Source of the DNA: Hyalella azteca
Taxonomy: Eukaryota; Arthropoda; Malacostraca; Amphipoda; Hyalellidae
Direction of reading: 5' to 3'
DNA length: 64,000 nucleotides
Assembly (NCBI RefSeq): GCF_000764305.2
Contig: NW_025931704.1
Coordinates: forward strand, 1 to 64,000
The stretch's first letter is position 1. Every line of letters starts with the position of its first letter. The position numbers and the translations under genes were made by a program. Shown here piece after piece: positions 47,746-60,489 of the stretch. The notes below the pieces were generated by a model. That model saw only the letters and a list, made by a program, of their open reading frames with translations, was not told the DNA's origin and did not search any database.

Positions 47746-48617
47746 TCATGATAATTGAGGCCCCAGCTTATTGATGTTGAGATTGAGTATTGAGGATGCC
47801 ATCACACGGTCTTAGACTTATTCTTCTCCCGTTTTACGGCTGTAATAAGCTAGAAATATTATTTTTCTAATATATTCATATATATAAAATGATCATTTTA
47901 TAGTTAAAACGACCGAAGTTAAAAACGGCCTTACGCAAAAAGTATTGCAAGGAAATCAATGATATTTGCTTTGTTGAACGAACCTTGTTTGCAGCTTCAA
48001 AATGAGTCTAAACATATTGCAATTAAAGTAAATAATGATCTAAAAATTTAATTTTTCAATTTAATCTATGTACATTTTGTTGAAAAATGTTCATTTCGAA
48101 TAATTTGAATCTGTTTTACGCTAAAACTAAAGCATGCGTTACATACATGCGTTATGATGCGTTAGACGCACCTTTTCAGCAGCTACAAAATGAGTCTAAA
48201 AACAGAAGAGCCAAAGTGTTCGAATTTTGACCAAGAACGTTCCCCTTAATTAAGTAAACGAATCCATTGATCACTTCCGTTATCGTGTTTAGAAGGAGTT
48301 TGGTGAGTGAGCGCCTTAAGGAAACGCGCGTTCATTTTGTTCAGTTTGAAAGATAATGAAGGATTATCGATTACTGAAGTTTTATTCCATAAAACCTTGC
48401 TTACCATCTCGGGCGACAGACACCAGGCACACAGGTGCCACAGCCGCCAAAAGCTTTGCACAGAATATTTTAATCTCTTACCCATCACGGTCTTAGGCCA
48501 CTATAGCAATTATTGATTACTTAAATATACGGCGATCTCGCCGTAACTTATACCGACCTGCAGCTTTCCGGCCGTGGCCCGGAGCACCTGTAAGGTTCTG
48601 CCAGTCGCAGCGTCCCG

Positions 48618-49512
48618 TTGTACGTCTCGGACAAATTTTCGGCCGGACATGCGGCCGGTCTCACGGTTATTCTCCAAATTCAGTGACCAAGGAATATCTG
48701 CAAAACTAATGAACGCAGCCCGATGAAACTTGGTACACGTATTCAGGAGGACCTAGCGGTGATGTTTAGCTCATAACATTTTTTCCATTTCACCTTCATT
48801 AATGAATTATACGGAAATTCTTGCCGAAATTTGCAGTGACCAAGAAATTTCTCCTAAACTACTTAACAGATTAGAACGAAACTTAGAATGTACAAACCTA
48901 GCCTCCCAACGGTGATGTTTAGCTCGTGTCAATTTTCTTCAACTTTTTCTTCGTTTGCGAGTTATACGGCTATGCGGATACGGCTCTTTGTCATTGCAAA
49001 TTTAAAATCAGCCTCCTAAACATGACCGCTGGGAGGTTAGGTTTGCATATTCAAAGTTTTTTTTTTCCAAATCTGCTAAGTAGTTTAGGAGAAATTTCTT
49101 GGTCACTGCAAATTTCAGCCCGAATTGCTCTATAACTCACGAATGAAGGTGAAATGAAAAAAAAACTCGCAAACGAAGGTAGAAGCGCAAAAATTGTCAC
49201 GGGCTAAACATCACCGTTAGTAGCTTAGGAATATATAATCAAAGTTTTGTTCAAATCTGTTCGGTAGTTTAGAAGAAATTTCTTGGTCACTGCAAATTTC
49301 GGCACGAAATGCCGTATAATTCATGAATGAAGGTGAAATTGAAAAAAAAATATATTTACGAGCTAAACATTACCGTTAGGTCCTCCTGAATACATGTACC
49401 GAGTTTCTTCGGGCTTCGTTAATTAGTTTTGGAGATATTCCTTGGTCACTGAATTTTAAGATCGGCCGTGCGACCAGCCGCGTGTCCGGCCGTAAATTCA
49501 GCCGAGACCTGC
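48618..49512. repeat. Large fold-back repeat with subrepeats
   Basis: The left arm (48618 to about 48990) and right arm (about 49005-49512) are inverted copies; outer parts share TTCGGCCGGACATGCGGCCG against CGGCCGGACACGCGG, and inner parts share AGTGACCAAGAAATTTCTCC. Each arm itself holds two or more related subunits of about 150-190 bp containing GGTGATGTTTAGCTC. No transposase frame was seen. Confidence 0.8.
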
Positions 49513-49519
49513 GTAAACG

Positions 49520-50400
49520 GACGGTTTCGGTGTACGCGATAAAGAGCGCGCGATACTTTGTGGAGTAAGTGCCAGTAATTACCTATACATATTGTTACGT
49601 TAGTTTTTTCTGGAAATTAAGGTAAGAAAATGAGATTCATTGAGTATTAGACGACACCTGCAGTTAAGTTACAAGAAAAGGTAATGAAACGCAAATAAAT
49701 AATAATATCTTGCAATGAGAGCACCAGATGAAAAGTAAATTTCATAAAATATCGTCGTTTAAGAGCTGACCGAAAGAATACAATATACAATAAACCATAT
49801 ATTCAGATAATTACAAAGTTATTCGAAGCACCCGGAGCTTCAACAACTAACCTGCGGCAAAGATCGACCGGAAGATGATGTAAGACTATATCAGTATATG
49901 TAAACACGACGTCAACTACCTAAACAGTGTTGACAATTTAAAGGAAAAGTTTTAATCTATTAGAAAATAAAATTCGTAAATATCGGTACACACGGACTGC
50001 GGACAACCTGTTTACCTATAACGTGCACGTGGCACGAATATTGCTTCATATCAGACGCTGAAATGCAGCAATGGAAGCATATTCTTTCATCTAAAGTGTT
50101 AATTATTCAGTGCCCTGAAAAAGTTCACTGTTTGGATCAAACGGTCCTAATAATCGGCAAACATTTTCATAAGGTAACGAATTAATTATAACTGAATCAG
50201 TTTATTCATAGTTATACCACGAACACTAAATTTTCTTCATCAGCTCTCGCAGAAAATGGCTAAATGGCCGATATTGGAGCGCTGACTATATTATTTTTGA
50301 CCTAACCTCCTATTATTATTATTCCACGAAGAGATTGTCGTGGCGTCTCGTTCGGATCGAACTTCGAGGGCACGTTACAAGTGGCTAAAAAAGACACGAG
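49520..50400. other. Intergenic DNA
   Basis: No gene recognised. 50279-50312 is an inverted partner of 50514-50552, extending the hairpin that follows. Confidence 0.45.
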
Positions 50401-50405
50401 AGGAT

Positions 50406-50513
50406 CAGAACATACCTACATGAAAGACAAAGAAGGCCAAGCCCATGGTTGAATTAATACATTAATTCAACCATGGGCTTAGGCTTCTTTGTTTTTCATG
50501 TAGGTATGTTCTG
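50406..50513. repeat. Near-perfect hairpin, 53-bp arms
   Basis: The arms at 50406-50458 and 50461-50513 match at 50 of 53 positions with a 2-base spacer. The outer ends read CAGAACATACCTACATGAAA. A partial third copy (GCCATGGTTA and AATTCAACCATGGC) follows at 50580-50625. Confidence 0.9.
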
Positions 50514-50699
50514 AATAATTAGAGGTTAAGTCAAAAATAATATAGTCATGATGATGTATAGTATAATAAAATATAGTATAGCCATGGTTATCAATACATT
50601 AATTCAACCATGGCTAAGCCCCCAAATGATTAATGATCACATTCAATTTTTACTGACCGTTTATATAATTACCTAGCTCGATTTATAATCGGGCAACAT

Positions 50700-50789
50700 T
50701 ATTTAATATAATATAATATAATATAATATAATATAATATAATATAATATAATATAATATAATATAATATAATATAATATAATATAATAG
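50700..50789. repeat. (ATAAT)n microsatellite
   Basis: About 17 uninterrupted 5-bp units. Confidence 0.95.
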
Positions 50790-51000
50790 AGGCGCGGGTT
50801 CGATCCCAGTTCAGTGCGCCAGTTTCTGGTCAGAATCGGCAAGGAGGCCGGGCGGTTAAGCAAAGCAGAATTAGAGCAGTGAGTTGCGAGTTCAAGCCCG
50901 CAAAATGCTGCGAATGTTCTGCGATGTTCAGAATCGGCGACAGGCCTACGCCCTAATAAACGCTGAAACCGCTATTATTATTATTCATTATTATTAGGCT
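50790..51000 (+). mobile_element. tRNA-derived SINE with ATT tail
   Basis: Contains a B-box-like GGTTCGATCCC near 50798, then a tRNA-like stretch with GGCCGGGCGGTTAAGC (A-box region) and GAGTTCAAGCCC (B-box), followed by a body and CCTAATAAACGCTGAA leading into an ATT-rich tail. This is the layout of a SINE with a Leu/Ser-type tRNA head. It is not a functional tRNA; no anticodon arm pairs properly. Confidence 0.65.
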
Positions 51001-51354
51001 CGTTCTCAACAGTCATCCGTGTTCCCATTAGTCTCGTTCTCATCAGCCATTTGTGTTCGTCAACAAAACAAAATTTGTTATGTTTTCTTGAGCAATCATT
51101 GGACAGTCAAAGCAAAAATCAAACAAAATTTATGTTTCCTAAAAATAATTATCATTCTCCGTAAGAAAGCTCTTCATCACGCCCCCCCGTCGCATACCTC
51201 GGTAGTGTTGCTATGATCTTCACGTCATAAGTGTTAAAACAACTATAACTCCTCTCACCTACAACGTCACCTAATGTTTATATCATTTTTACTCTTTTCA
51301 ACCCAAACACTATAACTTCGAGGTCCCTAAAAATGCTTGTAAGCTACGCTCATC

Positions 51355-51495
51355 AAGCCTTTTTAGCGCATTTGTCTTATTTATGGAAAAAAGGCGCTAT
51401 TGTGCTCGTCATGTCCATCCATAAGTGACTTCACGTCACGAACGGACGAGAAAATGTGCTCTCTGTCACTCACTGCAGTGAGTACTGATCTAATT
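51355..51495 (+). repeat. GACA-rich family, copy 3 (internally shortened)
   Basis: Runs from TTTTTAGCGCATTTGTCTTA to ACTCACTGCAGTGAGTACTG, with the tetranucleotide run mostly lost. Confidence 0.75.
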
Positions 51496-51734
51496 TTTTT
51501 AATGACATGCACCCAGCACAGCCAAATACTCCAATATTCTGATGTCCGAGGTGGCACTCGTAACTTTGACATCGACGCTTCAGAAGCGAGAAGTTCCACA
51601 TCCTGCTGCCTCAACTCATCAGGCAGGCTGCTGTCGCTAATTGGGCTCTTGGTCGCGACGAATGTATGCTATGTGACGCCATTCACTGGTAACTTCATCG
51701 GTACATTCAATTAGTGAATGAACAGAAGATCTGA

Positions 51735-51965
51735 CAGTAGCAGTTAACTATTATAGCCGCCAGCGAGCCGGTAGTGAAACTTTAGTTCAGATGCTAACTA
51801 CATCAGCAATGTTAGCAGTATTTTATAGCCGCCAGTGAGCCGCCAATGTCAGCAGTATTTTATCGCCGCCAGTGAGCCGCCAATGTCAGCAGTATTTTAT
51901 AGTTGCCAGTGAGCCGCCAATTGTCAGATGTATATTATAGCCGCGAGTGTGCCATCAATTTCAGC
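51735..51965. repeat. 37-bp minisatellite, about five copies
   Basis: The unit contains TATAGCCGCCAGTGAGCCGC and AATGTCAGCAGTATTT; the outer copies are degenerate. Confidence 0.85.
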
Positions 51966-52119
51966 AGTATTTTCGTTAGTTCCCGAACCTTTGAACGAAA
52001 TCTTAAGACAACAAAAAGAATAACAGAAATTGAATATCGCTCCAAGTAGGGAAGGTGTTCCAAGATGAACACATCCAATTGTAACGAAGATAGCTCACTG
52101 CAGGCGTCCACTCTCTGCA

Positions 52120-52340
52120 ACAGCTGTCCATTTATGAACGCGTTCAAGAACAGACTAGACAAGGCCATGCAGGAGCATATGTTTAGTTTTGAAATGCTTC
52201 GTATCCTACGGAACAACTGAAATCTAGAAACGATTTAAACCTACCGTCAATTGAAAAGATTTGATCAAAAGGCCAGTCTAGTCAAGAAAAATACAAGAAT
52301 CGGCTACAGGCCTACCCAGGCCTATTCTTCAATGCCGAAG
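52120..52340 (+). mobile_element. Non-LTR retrotransposon 3'-end remnant
   Basis: Reads MNAFKNRLDKAMQEHM near 52133, then stops, with a trailing segment AGAATCGGCTACAGGCCTAC that resembles the SINE body at 50930. Related to the remnant at 2620-2830. Confidence 0.45.
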
Positions 52341-52349
52341 ATACTATAC

Positions 52350-53980
52350 TATACTATTCGTATTAACATCCATCACCGCCCCCCTTTAAATGTTCTCCTT
52401 AGGATTGAGGTCAATGGAACACTCAGGAACGGACCGCTAGACCTATGATGTAATTTTTAAAATAAATCCTCGGTCAGTGGGGCGTTGAGAATCAAAGCTT
52501 CGCTGTGCTGAACCGCACAAAAGAGACCCATCAAGCAGAACGAGTAATTTAAGCGATCTACAATATTAAAGCAGCTATGAATTATTGCGTAAATTGCGGA
52601 CATTCTAATTACTCCAAGGCTTTTAATTTTTTTTTTACCTCAGCCAATGTCTAGAAACTTTGCTATTAGTCTGAGCAGCGCACTTCAGTTCCAGCTTTGA
52701 TGTCAATGATATGCGCATTCTGAATGTTTGTTTATGTGTCTTCATTTGCTCATACGGAACAACAATATAGGAAACGGTGGTAAGAAGTTGTTGAGATACG
52801 TTTTTTTTTTCAACTATACGAATATACCAAGTACATTTATTGCTTAGTACCTCTCACATGGAGGTGTACAAAAAACATTGAGTATCTACTGCTTAGTGCC
52901 TTTATATAGAAATATATACTTAGAAATATATCTAGTGCTTTGTAAGTTAATTAGCATTGAAATGTACTGGAAAAATATTGTGACGGAACGTTCACTACGT
53001 TATCAACATATGACCGGCCATAGGTTGCACGTCGGCCACGAACTTATTAAGAAGTTATTTAAAATGACTGGCAATGAAAACACAACTTTCCAGCTCACCA
53101 CTGAAGTTTAAAACACTTTTATTCTAATATAAATATGACACTTTAAAATGGGCACTGTACAGTTACGGTTACAGTTAATAAAAGAGGCACAAAAGTTGGC
53201 AAAGAATATTACGCTCAGTCAGGGAGAGGGCACATGGCGAGACTATAAACAATGAAACAAAATTGGCAGTCACTAGCTACCACTAGGGAAGTAAGAGCAG
53301 CAACTTCACAGATCGGCTAGGACTGTCTCTCTCCTAAAAGTAACCGCTCTCTTCACCTCTTCCTGAGACAAATCTTCCCTGAAACGGTCGGAAGTCTAAA
53401 TTATCCAACCGGCTTCGCTAAAAATCCATACATGTATAATTTATCTCTAAGCTTAAATAAATTGAAATGAGTAAAAATTGTATAAAAATACTGTAATCGA
53501 CTCTCATTCGTTCACAATATTTTATATAATGACAAATCTGGTGTTTGTTGGCTGCTAGTTTCAGCCACGAATTTTACGTTGAAGTTACGTAGATAATGCG
53601 TACTTACAGCATCAATGCTGTGATGTGATATGAGGGTAATTTCACACACCTCATAACCTTACTTTCATTTGTTCTCAGTGCTGTATAATCAGGAGCTGAA
53701 AGAATTCCCTATGCGAATTTTAAATTGATTTTTGTCTCCATACCGGCTGAAATATAAACGATGAATAAATTGTGATATTGATTGCTGCAGAATTTTGAAT
53801 ACGAGCTCTACAACTAAATTTTCAGCTTCGCATGCTTCCAAATATGTTATATATATATTTTGTAAACGCTGCTGCATTTCTTAATCCAAATATTAGACCG
53901 TTAAAGTATTGGTTTTGCATTTTACACAAGTCAATGAAAATTTTCTCTTGGTTGAATTACTGGTCTACTCTACGATAGAT
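52350..53980. other. Intergenic DNA
   Basis: No gene recognised; open frames of 60-77 codons lack domains. Confidence 0.5.
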
Positions 53981-53989
53981 TTGTTTACC

Positions 53990-54320
53990 TACTGGAAGTT
54001 ACTTAGTGTGTTGTGACAACCTTTTTTATCTTCAATTTTCCTAGTTATTGTTACTTACAAAAGTAACTTAAGGTGTGTAGTGTCAACCTTTTTTATCTTT
54101 AAAACTTACCCCAGTTATTGTTACATACCGAAAGTTACTTAGTGTGTAGTGACACCTTTTTTATCTTTAAACTTTCCCCAGTTATTGTTACATACCGAAA
54201 GTTACTTATAGTGTGTAGTGACACCTTTTTTTATCTTTAAACTTTCCCCAGTCATTGTAAGTTACTGAAAGTTACTTAGCATTTAGTGACATTTTTTTTA
54301 TCTCTAATCTTTCCCTAGTT
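53990..54320. repeat. About 65-bp tandem repeat, five copies
   Basis: Modules GAAAGTTACTTAGTGTGTAG, TGACACCTTTTTTATCTTTA and CCCCAGTTATTGTTAC recur in order. Confidence 0.85.
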
Positions 54321-54952
54321 ACTTTTAATAATTACGGGAGCAGCTAATGGCTTGAAATTTGTTGGTGAATAGAAGCGAAGCGGTGAATAAATTGCGCTCG
54401 CCCGGCCATTAGCATCGCACGTCGCAGCTGACGACTGGTCCTGATGGACTATGTGGTTCACGTGCCACTGGACTTAGTTGTGCGTCGGAATTTTACGGCC
54501 AGGTTTCTGAACGTCAAATAAATTAGAGATTTGTTGGAATAAAGATGATTTCCAATAAATTCCAATGGAAAAAATCACTTGAATGATTGTCTTCAGGAAA
54601 AGAATAAAAAAAGACAAAAAATAAAAATAAATTAATCTTAATGGGCCTAGCAAAAATTGCATGTTGAATGAAAATAGAGAGTTATTGAAGTAATGGTGAA
54701 TGTAAGATATTCCGAGAGCTATAAGTCGTATGATGTAAGGTCGCATTGTTTAGCGACAGGATGAGCTATGTTGCAAATGACATAGCATCGCACTTGTATG
54801 CTAATGTGTCACAGCTTCTGAGGGCTTCCTCAACTAATATTTTGCGGAAGATAAGAACATCAACAAATAAAAATGAGGAAAATTACTCATTTACGCTCCG
54901 GTACATTCTCCCGAGGTAAATGCAGCTGCGCCAAAGCGCTTGTGCGTCACAG

Positions 54953-55095
54953 CGCATAAGCTAGCCACGACTGAGCGCTGTCTTGCAGTTCTCAATGGAC
55001 GGTAGAAAGTTTGGAGCGCCACGCATAAGTTAGCCACGACTGAGCGCTGTCTTGCAGTTCTCAATGAACGGTAGAAAGTTTGGAACGCCGCGCAT
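54953..55095. repeat. 69-bp tandem repeat, two copies plus a partial
   Basis: CGCATAAGCTAGCCACGACT through GGTAGAAAGTTTGGA repeats; the start recurs at 54953, 55022 and 55091. Confidence 0.9.
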
Positions 55096-55507
55096 AAATT
55101 TTTCGCTACCTCGCGTTCTTTTCCACGCTGTGAGCTGGACACTTTGATACTTTGAGGAAAATGTCGATTTGTGCGATTATTGACAGTACATTTTCAGCGT
55201 GGAAACGGTGGAAATCAACATGGGTAACTTTCGTGTGAAACGAGACTTTGGAAATATCATGATAATCTAAAAATGTAATTTACGAGAACGAGAAAAAACA
55301 ATAATCATTAAAAATATTCCAATTGAAGAAAATTCGTTTTGAAGTTTCAGAGTGAACGGCTTTCACATCATTGCTGCTTCTGCAAACATTATGAGCAATA
55401 ACGAGCGAAATGGTATCTAAACTGTAAAAGAAACTATCCGCTAAAGTTTAATATTAATTTCAGAAACCGAGTAACCAATATGTGGTCACAGGTTTTTTTT
55501 CAACCTT

Positions 55508-55690
55508 AAGAGATTGAAAAAATATAACTCAGTACTCACTGCAGTGAGTGACAGAGAGCGCATTTTTTCGTCGACGAAAACGTGAAGTCACGGACGGACG
55601 GACAGACGGATAGACAGACTGACGGGCGGACGGACATACCAAGCACAATATGACATTTTTTTCCATAAATGAGAGAATGCTCTAGCAAGG
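55508..55690 (-). repeat. GACA-rich dispersed element, copy 4
   Basis: Same order of modules as copy 1: AACTCAGTACTCACTGCAGT, GAGAGCGCATTTTTTCGTCG, a GACG/GACA run, then CCATAAATGAGAGAATGC. Confidence 0.8.
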
Positions 55691-55699
55691 AAAAAATTT

Positions 55700-56760
55700 T
55701 TCCTCACTTAATCTTATAGGGTATCATGCCACGCGAATAAAACGGGTGTGCTGTAGGAAATATACCACAATGAAACATTGATTTGTATTGCCCTCAGGTG
55801 AGATGTTCGACTTCATTTGAAAGCCATAAAATTGATTGAGTTCCAATTCTATAAATCTCACACTTTGATTTTTTATTTCTGCACGCGCATGCATAATATC
55901 ATCTCCCTAATAATTTAAATGACTATGAAAAAACCTTTCGACCGAGAAGGAACACTTGCAATGTCTGCGGCCTGAGCGAACTCAAACCTTTTCCCATATA
56001 CAAATCAGTTGTTCGCAATTTCTGAAGTAACTAACTAAAAGTAATGCAAGCGAATTTCTTTTAAAAACAGCGAATGTCCTTTCGGTTCATCGGCGATGAG
56101 TTGATTTGAAGGGAACATTTTTCGTCATCTCGCTCATTTTTGAGCATCGGATTCTTGTTCCGCCGGTCGCGGCCAATAAAGTTTCGTCGTTAACAAGTTT
56201 TCGCCAAAAGTCGAATGGGAGTTTATTCGCAGGAATTAAAATTCGTCCATTCAATAATTGCTGACTGGCTCGCTCTGATGACGCAGCTTAATGGACACAA
56301 TGGGCTCTCATCAATGCACGAATAAACATAGAAAATTTTTCATGAGGACTGTGACGATTTTTCGGATATTATTAAAAATTACTAATAAATTAATTTATTC
56401 GCTACTGAAAGATAACTGAGTAAGAAATATGAGCACACTTGATTGATTCGCTGCCCTGTAGCTCGCTGCATTTCTGGCAGGCGCCATTATTGTGATAGCA
56501 GGAGAAAGAGTATTGATCATACATCATCATGCACGAGCTCATTTTAAATTATCTATATATTTTAAACTGAACGTTTTCCATAATATCGAAAATTGCAATT
56601 TTTGCTTACCTCAAAATTTACCTAAGGAACGTTTTTACAAAATACGAAAGCGGTACTCCATGAATATTTAAATAGATATCACACTTAAACGGAAGCTAAC
56701 TTATTTTTGCACTACTGTCTGTATTGTTCGCACAATTATTTATTGTTTCTCATTGCCGCG
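55700..56760. other. Intergenic DNA
   Basis: No gene or repeat recognised. Confidence 0.5.
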
Positions 56761-56769
56761 CTTCAGTAG

Positions 56770-57165
56770 TTTAGGAAGGTCGAATCTCATGGAACTGAGC
56801 CTTCAATATTTTATAACAATAATAATAGTATTATATAGGAATATATACCACTACTATATATACTACCTCCAACGTAGACGTATAAAGGAAGGTCGTATCT
56901 CATGGAACGCAGCCTTCAATATAATATAATAATAATAGTAGTAGTATATAGGAATATATATCACTACTATATATTCTACCTACAACGTAGACGTATATAG
57001 GAAGGTGGTATCTCATTCTCATGGAACGCAGCCTTCAATATCATATAATAATAGTAGTAGCATATAGGAATATATACCACCACTACTATATATACTACCT
57101 TCAACGTAGACGTATATAGGAAGGTCGTATCTCATGGAACGGAGCCTTCAATATCATAGGGGGGC
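56770..57165. repeat. About 115-bp tandem repeat, four copies
   Basis: GGAAGGTCGTATCTCATGGA starts near 56774, 56887, 57000 and 57119; each copy includes a TATATA/ACTACTATATA stretch. Confidence 0.85.
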
Positions 57166-57169
57166 CGCA

Positions 57170-58240
57170 TGGGCCGTTGGCAGGGCTGATAAGAAGGCAA
57201 TTTCCTTTCGATATTCGCCGGAAGCTTCTACTCAATCAGAGCCATCAGAAAATTGCTGAGGAGCTGAAAAATCAAAATCTGAAAGTGGACTTGGAGTCTT
57301 TGCAGGCGAGGGGAAATGATCTCGACTGACGAAATTAACGAGTTGTTGCTTTCGAAGTCTTTGTGAAGAAAGAGTCGATAAGTTTGGAGGTAATTACTGT
57401 ACTTGAACTTTCAATGGCGGGTATTGTTTTGAATGCTTTTTTTACAGTTTTTTACTATGATATTCGCTCTAACAACTGATCAAATACCTTTTAATTGGTT
57501 TTAATTTACCTGAAATTGATATATTGAAGCGTGAAATGAAATTTTTTTGCCTCAAAGACTCCATCGCGATTTTTACGTGGAAATTTTCCACCATAAAAAA
57601 AACTCCCGAAAATTTTGATACATTTGGAAAAATAACAAAATTCCGGCCAGAAATTCCTAAAACAATGACACGATAGCTAAACAATTGATAATAATACAAT
57701 TATTAACTATACAATTAATAAAAAACTTCACGATTAATTGGGAGATTTTGTTGGATCGTTAAATTGCATCTGGTGCTTATAATTAAAGAATATTTCTAAT
57801 GCTTCATTTATGTTGAATATAATCTTTCTTTTAAAAAATATTTACAATATAATGTAAAATAATTTTTATGTTAATAGAAAGTTGAAGTTTTCGAAGCGAT
57901 GAAAATTAGTTTGTGCATCCACGGCACGAAGAGCCGGGCGAACTTCTCAGAGTGTATATAGGATTATCTTGAGTTACTTCTTCAGCAACACCAAAGTGAA
58001 TGGTTTTTAAAAATATATTCAGAGGCAAGACAAATGCTGACTCATCGTTGAGGTGGCTGGAGCGGGCGAGAAATGCTGGCAAGATCCTAGCGGAAAATAT
58101 CGAGTTGTCGGCGTGGAAATATTTCAGGGCCGGGGAATACGTGAAAAATTAGTGAAGCCTCCCCATGGGGAAGCTGGTGCAAGTTAAGGATGATACTCTG
58201 GGAAAGTTATTGCTTCACCTGGACATGAAATAGGGGGAAA
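57170..58240. other. Intergenic DNA
   Basis: No gene recognised. Confidence 0.45.
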
Positions 58241-58244
58241 GTTT

Positions 58245-58565
58245 TGCAATATTTATATTATATATCAATGAGAAATAAAGCTTCCAAAGATCTGTCAGAT
58301 GATGATCATTTCTCTATTTATCATTGAAAAATATTTGGTTAGATTTATATTGAGGTAAAGTAGGAGCTAGGTATGTGAGTAATTTTATCATTATAATTAA
58401 TGATTTGTGTAAAATTTATTATATATGTCATTGAAAATTATAGCAACCCAATTGAGATAGGTCAGATGATGACCAATTCTCTATTTATTATTGAAAAATA
58501 TTTCTTTAGATTTATATTGAGGTAATGTAGTAGCCAGGTATGTAAGTAATCTTCATCATTCTAAT
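58245..58565. repeat. About 170-bp tandem duplication, two copies
   Basis: AGATTTATATTGAGGTAA and GTCAGATGATGA segments appear in the same order in both halves. Confidence 0.8.
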
Positions 58566-58569
58566 TAAT

Positions 58570-59640
58570 GATGACGTAATTAAAATAATTAGACCCGGCA
58601 GAAAGGCTTTGAAAATAACAACAGCGGACGTGGCGCTGAAAGACCGACCGCGGTGGCAGGCCCAGTGAGAGGCTAACTTCCAGGAGGGTTTGAGAGGAGT
58701 AGACTTAACTTTCGTGGACATTAGTGGCCCTGCCGACAAGTTCTTAACTTTTAGGACGTTTTTAACTCGCGCAGTGAGCTCACTTTTGATTATTTTTACC
58801 ATCTTTCTGAACAGAGAAGCTGAACATGTCGTGGTGGTGGCCATGTCCCTACATGTTAATGTATCCGGAATAGTACGTAATTACAGTGTCTAAACATAAC
58901 ATAATATATTAGAGTAATCGTCTTCAATTCGCCTGATATATTTTAAAATGACCAAAAAAGGAATAGCTGCCAGACTTCAAGCCAGACGACAACAAACTAT
59001 AACTGAAATTTATTAGCCACTGAATTGCTAAGCAAAGTTAACTAAAGTGATAACAAACAATCTTTCTGTATTAATAGGATGAAAGCATCGGGAGGAAAAA
59101 TTCACATTGGTAAAATCGCTTCTCGTTCTTCAACGGGAAGGAACTCGATGACTTTATTGGAACGTAATTTTTTACACCTAAATATTTGCTTGAGTGCTGG
59201 AACCATATTGTTGTCGTTGCAGAAAAAGTGAAGCCATTTTCAGAACTCTAAATTTATCTGAAAATAAATCGAAGCTCTGACTTCTTTGCCACATGGTTAC
59301 CGTTCTCTAAAACAACCACAGCAATATAGAAGAGAATTGGAAGAAAATGTTCTTGCCATTACAACAATTATAAAGAAAATAATCGGCAAGCAAGAACAAA
59401 AACATTTATTCGTAGACGATATAGTAGCTTTGCAAGACTTTGTTATCACAAAATGATAAGCGTATAAATGGCTACGAACAATAGCCCCAAAACAAAATAT
59501 TTCATTTAGAACTTCTGGCGATCGTCGCTCACTTAAGACAGGAACCAAGGTTATAGGCCACAAAGTTTGCAATCAATAACGTGGCGACAAAAGTTCCATC
59601 ATAGCAGGACGCGTAACTCAGCGGTGGACTTAGGGTGGCA
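58570..59640. other. Intergenic DNA with ambiguous open frames
   Basis: Frames at 58512-58844 (minus) and 58690-58893 (plus) overlap on opposite strands and show no domain, so neither is called. Confidence 0.4.
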
Positions 59641-59648
59641 TCGGAGAC

Positions 59649-59905
59649 TTATAGGTGGCCGACCGATATACAACGGTGGCCGACTCTGACGCGGCCATTA
59701 GCAGTGTGATGAGTGACATTGTGCTTTATATAATATTGATATATAAAAAATAATTGCGTGTGCGTAAAAAGTTGATACTTATAGGCGGCCGACCGACATA
59801 CAACGGTGGCCGACTCTGACGCGGCCATAAGCAGTGTGATGAGCGACATTGTGCTTAATATAATATTGATATATAAAAAATAATTGCGTGTGCGTAAAAA
59901 GTTGA
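59649..59905. repeat. About 129-bp tandem duplication, two copies
   Basis: GGCCGACCGATATACAACGG through TAATTGCGTGTGCGTAAAAA is present twice with few differences. Confidence 0.9.
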
Positions 59906-60395
59906 GAAGATTTAGCCAATTAATTGCGTATTTAACTGTTCAATCATTAGAACATTTTAAAATGGATCATCGAGAGCCTGCTGTCATCGCCTAAGCTGTG
60001 AAATCTTGTGATTACAATGAAGTATATTGAAATAATTAATATAATTTGGAAATAATTAATATAGATATAAGAGGGACATGTTATATTTTTAGCTCTGAAC
60101 TTTTTCATAATTTTTTTCGTGACATATAATTACAGAATTGAATTCCAAGATGTAATCCACTTACAAAATTGTGATTAAAAAGTTTTTACCAAATAAATGT
60201 TATGAAGACACGAGTATTTATATCGAATAATTAGGAATGCAATCAACGTACAATCAGAGAGAAATATGCGACCAACACAACGCCGGCAAGTCTTGTATTC
60301 AGTCTCTGTTGTGTAGGCGCTGTCGCCGGATCTCTGGCCGAGTCTATTGTAGCAGAGACGCTGTGGCTCACAGAGAGCGGCATACAATACTTGGC

Positions 60396-60476
60396 TAGAG
60401 CACTGCACTGCCATCACTCTGCCTGCAGCTGCTGCACTGCCATCACTCTGCCTGCAGCTGCTGCACTGCCATCACT
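60396..60476. repeat. 29-bp tandem repeat, nearly three copies
   Basis: The unit contains CTGCACTGCCATCACTCTGC and CTGCAGCTG. Confidence 0.85.
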
Positions 60477-60489
60477 ACGTATGGCATCA

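Noticed and set aside
50406..50513. microRNA precursor
   Set aside because: The arms pair almost perfectly to a 2-base loop, and a partial third copy is nearby; this fits a recent inverted duplication better than a pre-miRNA.
50840..50935. Possible tRNA gene
   Set aside because: A- and B-box-like words are present but no acceptor or anticodon stem pairs; the ATT tail and body fit a SINE.
58512..58893. Opposing open frames with hydrophobic segments
   Set aside because: Overlap on opposite strands, no domain, no splice support.
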